Source: Dermatemys mawii (lineage: Eukaryota; Chordata; Testudines; Dermatemydidae). From it: 64,000 bases of DNA. The notes below the pieces were generated by a model. It had not been told where the DNA came from, did not search any database, and was given only the letters and a program-made list of their open reading frames with translations. Each line of letters begins with the position of its first letter. Positions within the stretch are counted from its first letter, which is position 1. Both the position numbers and the translations under genes were made by a program. The DNA lies in assembly GCA_007922305.1 (NCBI GenBank), contig ML677366.1, positions 13,668,910 through 13,732,909 of the forward strand, in the 5' to 3' direction. Below, in pieces: positions 58,240-64,000 of the stretch.

Positions 58240-58653
58240 TGCATGAAAGAGCAGAGAAACCAAGTCTTTTGTCCTTTTTAATGTTCCACAATAGTCTGTC
58301 TGGTTAATGGGCCTTCCTTGTTGGCCAGGACATAACATTCTGTGGAAGATCAGAACTTTATACTAGCTAATGTTTCTCTCCTGTCTTTTGATTCTCAATG
58401 TCACAGAGGCTTACAATAAAAATGCTTAAATATTACCTTATGATACGAGCTACAGATACTATAAGTGAGATTAATGCATGCAGAGACTCACAAGCATTCA
58501 ATAAAGTTTAAACACCCTCTTATAACTGCAATACCTATTTTAACAATACTAGCTCACAGCTGAACCAGCCTTATTCCAGCCATGTGTTTGTCAGTGTTCA
58601 GTTGAGAAATGGGGACTGCGGCATGAACTGGTACCAGGTCTGCCAGCATCACA
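58240..58653 (-). mobile_element. Truncated LTR of the same ERV-like family, copy 3
   Basis: Read on the minus strand from 58653 the sequence begins TGTGATGCTGGCAGACCTGG, exactly where copies 1 and 2 begin. It follows them through TTGAATGCTTGTGAG, TAATCTCACTTATAG, AAGGTAATATTTAAGC, TTGTAAGCCTCTGTGA and ATGTCCTGGCCAACAAGGAA. Similarity fades near 58240, before the promoter-like and polyadenylation parts, so the 3' half is deleted or replaced. Target duplications cannot be identified. Confidence 0.8.
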
Positions 58654-59260
58654 AGAGCAAAGACCCCAACACTTGCCGTTCCTCAAAAACCTTAGTTCAT
58701 TGCTTGTTTTCCATCTCCTCTCCAATCCAAATGGTGCTAAACATCTGAGGGGAAAAATACTAAGACAGCTCCCTCCTGCAAACACCCTAGCTCAGAACAG
58801 GCCTGGAGTCTGAGGGCAACATCTAGTTTGCACAAAATGGGACAGATTGTTGCCCCCTTCATGTGGCATTGCAGACCATGGCTCCTACAGAACCCAACAT
58901 ACAGTGCTCTGCCTTGATCCAAGCACAGGACGCTTAGATGAGAAGATCTGCAGTGCCCAGCATTCTGTGACTTTTCACTTCAAGTTTTTACAAATTTTGC
59001 ATTCTAATGTATTGTTATAATATAATACAAAATAAAAGTCACAACAAAAACAAACCTTTTAGAGCAAATCCAAATTACTTCTTTCCCCTGAGTTTTTTCC
59101 TTTGCAGAGAATTTTGAAATTTGGGGGTGGTGGGGAGTGTTCTGATTAGGAATGAGGCCAAACTTGAAAAAAAAAAAAATCTCAAAATTCATTGCAAAAC
59201 GGAACTTTCATCTCATCTTGCACACAGGTCTGCTTTGGACACCTGTAATATAGGTAACCC
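58654..59260. other. Intergenic, nothing recognised
   Basis: Unique AT-rich sequence with an A-run at 59167-59179. No gene. Confidence 0.45.
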
Positions 59261-59850
59261 TTATAGAAATGCAGGGCTGGAAAGGACCTCAAGAAGTCAT
59301 CAAGTCTAGCCCCCTGCGCTGAGGCAGGACCAAGTAAACCTAGACCATCCCTGACAGGTGATTGACAAACTTCCAGTGCTGGGGATTCCACAACTTCCCT
59401 TGGAAGCCTATTCGAGTGCTTAACTATCCTTACAGATGGAAAGTTTTTCATAATATCTAACCTAAATCTCCCTTGCTGCAGATTAAGCCCATTATGTCTT
59501 GATTTATTTCCAGCTGACATGGAAAACAATTGATCACCATATTCTTTATAACAGCCCTTAACATACTTCAAGACTTTTCATGTCTCCCCACACCCCACAG
59601 TCTTCTTTTCTCAAGACTAACCATGCCCATTTTTTTAACTTTTCGTCACGGGTTAGGTTTTCTAAGCTTTTGATCATTTTTGTTGCCATTCTCTGGACTC
59701 TCTTCAATTTGTCCACGTTTCCTAAAGTGTGGCACCCAGACTTGGACAGCTGAGGCCTCACCATTGCTGAGCAGAACGGGACAATTCCCTCCCATGTCTT
59801 ATGTATGACACTCCTGTTAATACACCCAGCATGATATTAGCAGGAGAAGG
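59261..59850 (-). mobile_element. CR1 LINE 3' region, antisense, long copy
   Basis: From the left: AATGCAGGGCTGGAAAGGAC, CTCAAGAAGTCATCAAGTC, CAGGACCAAGTAAACCTAGA and CCATCCCTGACAGG. Then TCTAACCTAAATCTCCCTTG, CTGCAGATTAAGCCCATTAT, and CATTCTCTGGACTCTCTTC with GTGGCACCCAGACTTGGACA. This is the reversed 3' end and C-terminal ORF2 of a classic CR1. It is the best preserved CR1 in the window but still lacks an intact frame. Confidence 0.92.
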
Positions 59851-61423
59851 AACTGCTTATTTATGACTTATTCAGGATACAGACACATGCAAAGGCAGAT
59901 CCCAGGGCACTTTTAAGGAGACAGACAGTTAAATAACCTTTTCTGTTGTCTGAAAGCTAATGTGTCTCCATCTGAGGGGGAAGTTAGACCCATAGACTCC
60001 TCCTCTCTAGATCCTCCTTCAAAGAGTCTGTGAAATGAGCTATGCTTTCCATCTTTATATTAAGATTTCTCCTTGTTCTTCAAACAGATTGGCAAAAGTT
60101 CTTCATTATGAAAGAAAATTGCAGCCATTACTTTTCCTTTTCCACCTCCCCTCCGTGTGCACGGACACGGGCAGACAAACCACAAGCCACAGCGTTCTCC
60201 TCTCCCACCAGTAGATTGCAGATTTTCTGTCACAACTCTTTCATCCCACGAAGCAACAGGGCAGTTCACATTTCAGAACTGCAGCCCTTGCTGAGTAAGA
60301 GAGCAACAGCCCAGGTACCCACAACGCACCGGATTGAGGAAATGCAGAGGAAGAAAGTTTACCAGGCTTAAGATCCAGGACATCTTAAGACAGATTCTGA
60401 ACTCCCTCCAGTATGAGGATGTTTGGCCCCAGGATTTTGGCTCAGGCTGTTACAAAGATAGATTCGCAAAATCCAGGCCCAGGTTCAGACTGAGTTGAGA
60501 ATACAAGGGTCTGAGCGGGAGATCCTTGCTCAGGCAAAACCTCCTGCTAAAGCAATTAGGAACTTTGCTATATCAGGCCCTTCTGCATCCTTTCCTCTTT
60601 CCTTGAAGCTTATGTTTTCCATACTACCAGCCTAACCCACATGCATAACCAGACACTGCTCAGAGACCATAATACCTCGTCCAATTACTTAACTGTGGGC
60701 TCTTCTCAAATCCAGAGTGCCCAGCCAGGGTCCCATGCAGCCTTATCTCCGTAATACAGTTCAGAAACAAAGAATACCATCACCATTTTCCTGTGACCAT
60801 TTGTAGCTTATCTCAAATCCCTTTGGAAATACCTTTTGGGTCCATGTTGGCTGGTGGTTGGGCTTAGTTTGGGATCTGCATCCTGGCTTGTCCTTTCTTC
60901 CTTGTTTCTCTCTCCCACTCCTAAAGTGCTTCATTACCCTCTAAAAAAAGAGTTTCCAGTGAGAGCGTGGAGTGGGAGTCTAGCTACTCCTTGGACCTCA
61001 GGAGATGGCAGAACACAGAGAAACTGAGCATGCCCAGAAGCTGCTAAATGGAGTTCAGTGGGAATGCTGGGAGGAGGTAGGATCTAGAAAGAGGAAGAAA
61101 TGGGGTTCTAGGAACACAGCTGTGCCCTAGGAAGTGTGGGCATTTATCTGCGCATTGACCTGCTCAGCAGTTGAGCAAGGATTGTATATTTATTCCGCTC
61201 CCTTATCTTCACTTTCCAGTTCTTTGCTCTCAAATCAGTCTTTCTGCTGACTGCATGGTAACTAGAACCACCCCCTTCTGGGTCTGCCCCATTATATAGG
61301 GCTCCCTTTCTTTGCTTAACAAGTCTCCAGACTGATGGCACATCCTGGGACAGGTTCAGTTCCTCCCCAGGGCTCTGTTGGGGACGTGAAGGAGCCTTTC
61401 CTGAGGAGGAGATGCTGAAGGCA
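59851..61423. other. Intergenic, nothing recognised
   Basis: Unique sequence; no gene or named repeat. Confidence 0.45.
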
Positions 61424-62371
61424 GGATCCACAAAGGGCTTTTGATGTCACAACACTGAGACCGGCTAAGGCTCTGGCCTCTACAATGAATGGGAGACACA
61501 GGTGCCTTAAACTGAGATCCACAAAGCCATCCCACTAGGCAGGGAGTCGCCTAAATTAGCCAGTGGGGGATGCTGGAGAGAGGGGTGTGTGCTAAGCCCT
61601 GCCCCTCCCTCAGAAATAGGCACCTAAGTCCCTGCTGCAGGGCTGCGCCTCGTTCTGCCAGTGATCCACGAGCAGGGGAAGATCGATGCTCAGCCACCCA
61701 AGTGAACTGCAGGACTTGAAACTAAACAGCTGCAGGGGAGAGCTCACTAGTAGACAGTGTTCTCACCAAGTACGTGGGTGACTCCCAGATCAAGTCCCTC
61801 TGTCTCCTGAGGGGGAAGAAGGGATTTGAACAGGAATCTGGCACCACTTACGGAAGTGCCAAACCTCTGAGCTATAAAGTCATTCTACCACTGTTGCTGG
61901 TCCAATTAATATTTAATTGTTCAAGTAAAGTGGAACAGTTTCAACAGGAGGGATTGCGGGACCCCCACATCAGAATATCCCATAGCACAGTGGTGTGGGC
62001 TGAGATCCACTGATCCTTATACAAATCCCTTTGCCAGCTACAGAGGAAATTGACCAGAGGCTAAGGGAGCTCCTTCCCTGTTTCGCCTGAGGGCTCAGAT
62101 CCAGGATGCATGCTCAGAGGCTATTCACCGGACTGGGCCACTGCACATGACTTAGACAGCTAACCACCCAGCTTTCCCCTTCTGTGAATCTCTCTGGGGT
62201 TTAGGCAGGAAATACCAGCTTGACACCTAGCCCTAGAGTAAGGCTGCAGCACAGGGTGCTCAGAGGAAAACATGTAGGTGTCAAGTGAGTTTAGGTGCCA
62301 GCCAAGCAGTTTTGTGGATCACCACAGTGCCTAAAAACAGGACTAAGGGGTCTAAGTACCTTTGTGGATCC
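61424..62371. mobile_element. Element with nested inverted GGATCCACAAAG ends and tRNA-like core
   Basis: GGATCCACAAAGGG at 61424 and CTTTGTGGATCC ending at 62371 are inverted. A second pair lies inside: GATCCACAAAGCC near 61519 and TTTTGTGGATC near 62311. In the middle CAGATCAAGTCCCTCTG (61786-61802) and GGGATTTGAACAGG (61822-61835) look like B boxes in opposite orientations, making an imperfect tRNA-like palindrome. No transposase. Similar text is common in turtle genomes from general knowledge; I cannot name the family. Confidence 0.65.
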
Positions 62372-62479
62372 CACCTGAAGTGTCTCTTCCCCACTTGCTA
62401 ATACTATTTCAATGATTAGTGTGGGGAGATTTCTCCTTTTCACATGAGAATGTCCAGGTGTGTTATGAGGGTGACACAT

Positions 62480-62735
62480 ACTAGGTATATATTGCGCTTT
62501 ACAACCTCAGAGCACTCTACAAACATTAAGCAGTGAATGGAGGACATGAGTAAGACGTGCCTCACAACCCCATGTGCGACAGAGAGGTTCTAGATAATAC
62601 CTGAGGTGCAGAGAGGTTAAGTGACACACTCAAGGTCACATAAAAAGCCAACAGCAGAGCCAGGAACAGAATCCACAAGTCCTGGTTCCCCAGGCTCTTG
62701 CTCTAACCAGTGGACAATACTCCTCTCCAAGAGCT
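62480..62735 (-). mobile_element. MIR SINE, antisense, long copy
   Basis: TATATTGCGCTTTACAACCT, ACCTGAGGTGCAGAGAGGTT, AAGTGACACACTCAAGGTCA and CACAAGTCCTGGTTCCCCAG, then GCTCTTGCTCTAACCAGTGG: the reversed MIR from tail to tRNA-like head. Confidence 0.88.
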
Positions 62736-64000
62736 GGCAATACAACTCAATGGTCCTGGCTCCCATCCCACCTTTCTCCTCATCCCCTGCCAGTGCCACA
62801 ACCTGCCACTGTGCCACCAAAGGCGGGAGCCACACCACAACCTGCCTCCCTCCCTGGGAGAAGCATCGCCACGACCTTGCTGTGCACGTTCACTCCTGGA
62901 GGGGGCAGCGCAGCCGCAACGCATGGTGGTGCTTCCAGGAGTGGCACAGGGAATAGAACAGGGACATGGTTTCCCTTGTCGTCCTTCCCATCATGCACTG
63001 CATGACACGTGACGGTTTTGTCTCATTTTCCACTGGACTAGGTCTTGTCTTCCCATGTTTGTGGTGCACCAGCACAAGCTCCCACTTCCCCCGGGCTCCT
63101 GATCAGGGCCTCCAGGCTCTGTGATAATGCAACTATAATAAATAGCAATGTTCGGTGGGGAGGGGAAGGCCCCTCTCAGAAGCTCGGCCTCTCAGCGGGC
63201 GTGATGGCATCACAGCGTGGTGTTGCCATGGTCACTAGACCTTGCCACAGGAGAACAAACGGGCTGCTTGGTACAGCGTGACCTTTGGGCATCGCCAACC
63301 CAGCGGGCATAGTGAGCTTCCTGCTCATGTGTTGCTTTTCGCATTGGGGATAGGGAGGCGCGCATTAGGTTGGTGCCACTCAGAGGGGTGGGAGGGGCAA
63401 CTGCCAGCCACGCTTCGGCCCTCCCCGCTCTCGCCCTCACCAGCTGCTCTAGCAGCTCAGCTCTCTTTCTTTGTTAACCGCTGAATTCATCTGACAACTC
63501 AAAGAGAGCCAGCGAGAGGAGAGAGACCTCGCAGCTCCCAGAGGCCTGTGCCTTCCCCAGCTCCCCCTCTGCCCTCATTTGCAATGCTTGAGTGGGGATT
63601 TCTCTATTTGCTAAACTAACAATGCAAGTTCCCAGGGCCTGGGATGATGATGACATCACTGCAATGCTGGGGGGTGGGGAGGGGGATTGCACAAGGCAGA
63701 GGCGGGCGTGGGAAACCGAAGCATCTGCTGTACAAGGCTCTGCCAACTGCTTTCAGCCTCACTCAAAGGAATCCCAGGGAATCAAATGGGGGCAGAGAGC
63801 GCAGGGAGGGTCATGTGACCAGAGGAGAACCATAGTGAGCCTCAGGTCCTCTCCCACCAGCCTAGTGGGTGCGGGGGAGGAGATGGGAGGGGACATGGAG
63901 AAATCCAGGCCTTCCTCAGCTTTCCTTCCCTCTGGTCTCCTGTACTGTGTCTCTAGCTCCCTTCCACCCCATCCCTTGCTTTCATCCTACTTGCTGTGGG
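62736..64000. other. GC-moderate intergenic DNA at the window edge
   Basis: Several overlapping frames on both strands without domains. CpG rises a little at 63180-63430. I see no promoter, exon or repeat I can defend. Confidence 0.4.

Noticed and set aside
61745..61900. Functional tRNA gene suggested by B-box-like sequences
   Set aside because: Two opposed partial boxes inside a larger repeat; no cloverleaf can be formed by inspection.
1..64000. CRISPR arrays, operons or other prokaryotic features
   Set aside because: The repeat content is that of a vertebrate genome, and no regularly spaced direct repeats with unique spacers were seen.

Overview
The window is vertebrate nuclear DNA, most likely from a turtle or close sauropsid relative. 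The evidence is the mix of interspersed repeats: CR1 LINE fragments in both orientations, L2 and MIR remnants with the 3' ends typical of reptiles, a hAT MITE ending in CAGGGGTTCTCAAAC, Harbinger-like MITEs beginning with GGTCTACACT, and copies of an endogenous-retrovirus-like LTR. The species call is an inference from repeat families; nothing in the sequence names it. I could not recognise a single protein-coding exon, tRNA, rRNA or microRNA. Open frames longer than 60 codons exist, but none shows a known domain, and the longest run through repeats or GC-rich DNA where stops are rare. I read the window as intergenic, or as the non-coding flank or introns of a gene whose exons lie elsewhere.

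Layout. 1-6.6 kb: a CA-rich simple repeat, a CpG-retaining patch (0.88-1.64 kb), two CR1 3' ends, a complete solo LTR with 5-bp target duplications (4466-5548) and an antisense L2 fragment. 7.0-23.4 kb: the most distinctive part, about 16 kb nearly free of interspersed repeats in which CpG dinucleotides are not depleted. It holds GC-rich CpG islands (9.7-10.8, 11.4-12.3, 13.1-13.8 and 17.6-21.0 kb) and also AT-rich stretches (8.0-8.6, 21.99-22.9 kb) with CpG near the level expected from base composition. Such long unmethylated valleys are known around developmental transcription-factor genes, but no such gene can be read here.

24-45 kb: CpG-poor intergenic DNA with scattered MIR/L2 tails, a Harbinger-like MITE with an internal palindrome (28331-28610), a diverged minisatellite (31.4 kb) with an inverted relative (34.4 kb), a hAT MITE with near-perfect target duplication (42452-42670), and several repeat-free patches that look like conserved non-coding elements.

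45-64 kb: a second solo LTR of the same family (45938-47046), two more MITEs, CR1 and L2 pieces, a tRNA-like SINE head, a truncated third LTR on the minus strand (58240-58653), a large antisense CR1 (59.26-59.85 kb) and an unusual 0.95-kb element with nested inverted GGATCCACAAAG motifs around a tRNA-like core (61424-62371).

No genes act together here in any sense I can support. The functional hypothesis is regulatory: a hypomethylated CpG domain with satellite non-coding elements. Boundaries of diverged repeats are approximate, within tens of bases. All CpG counts were made by eye.
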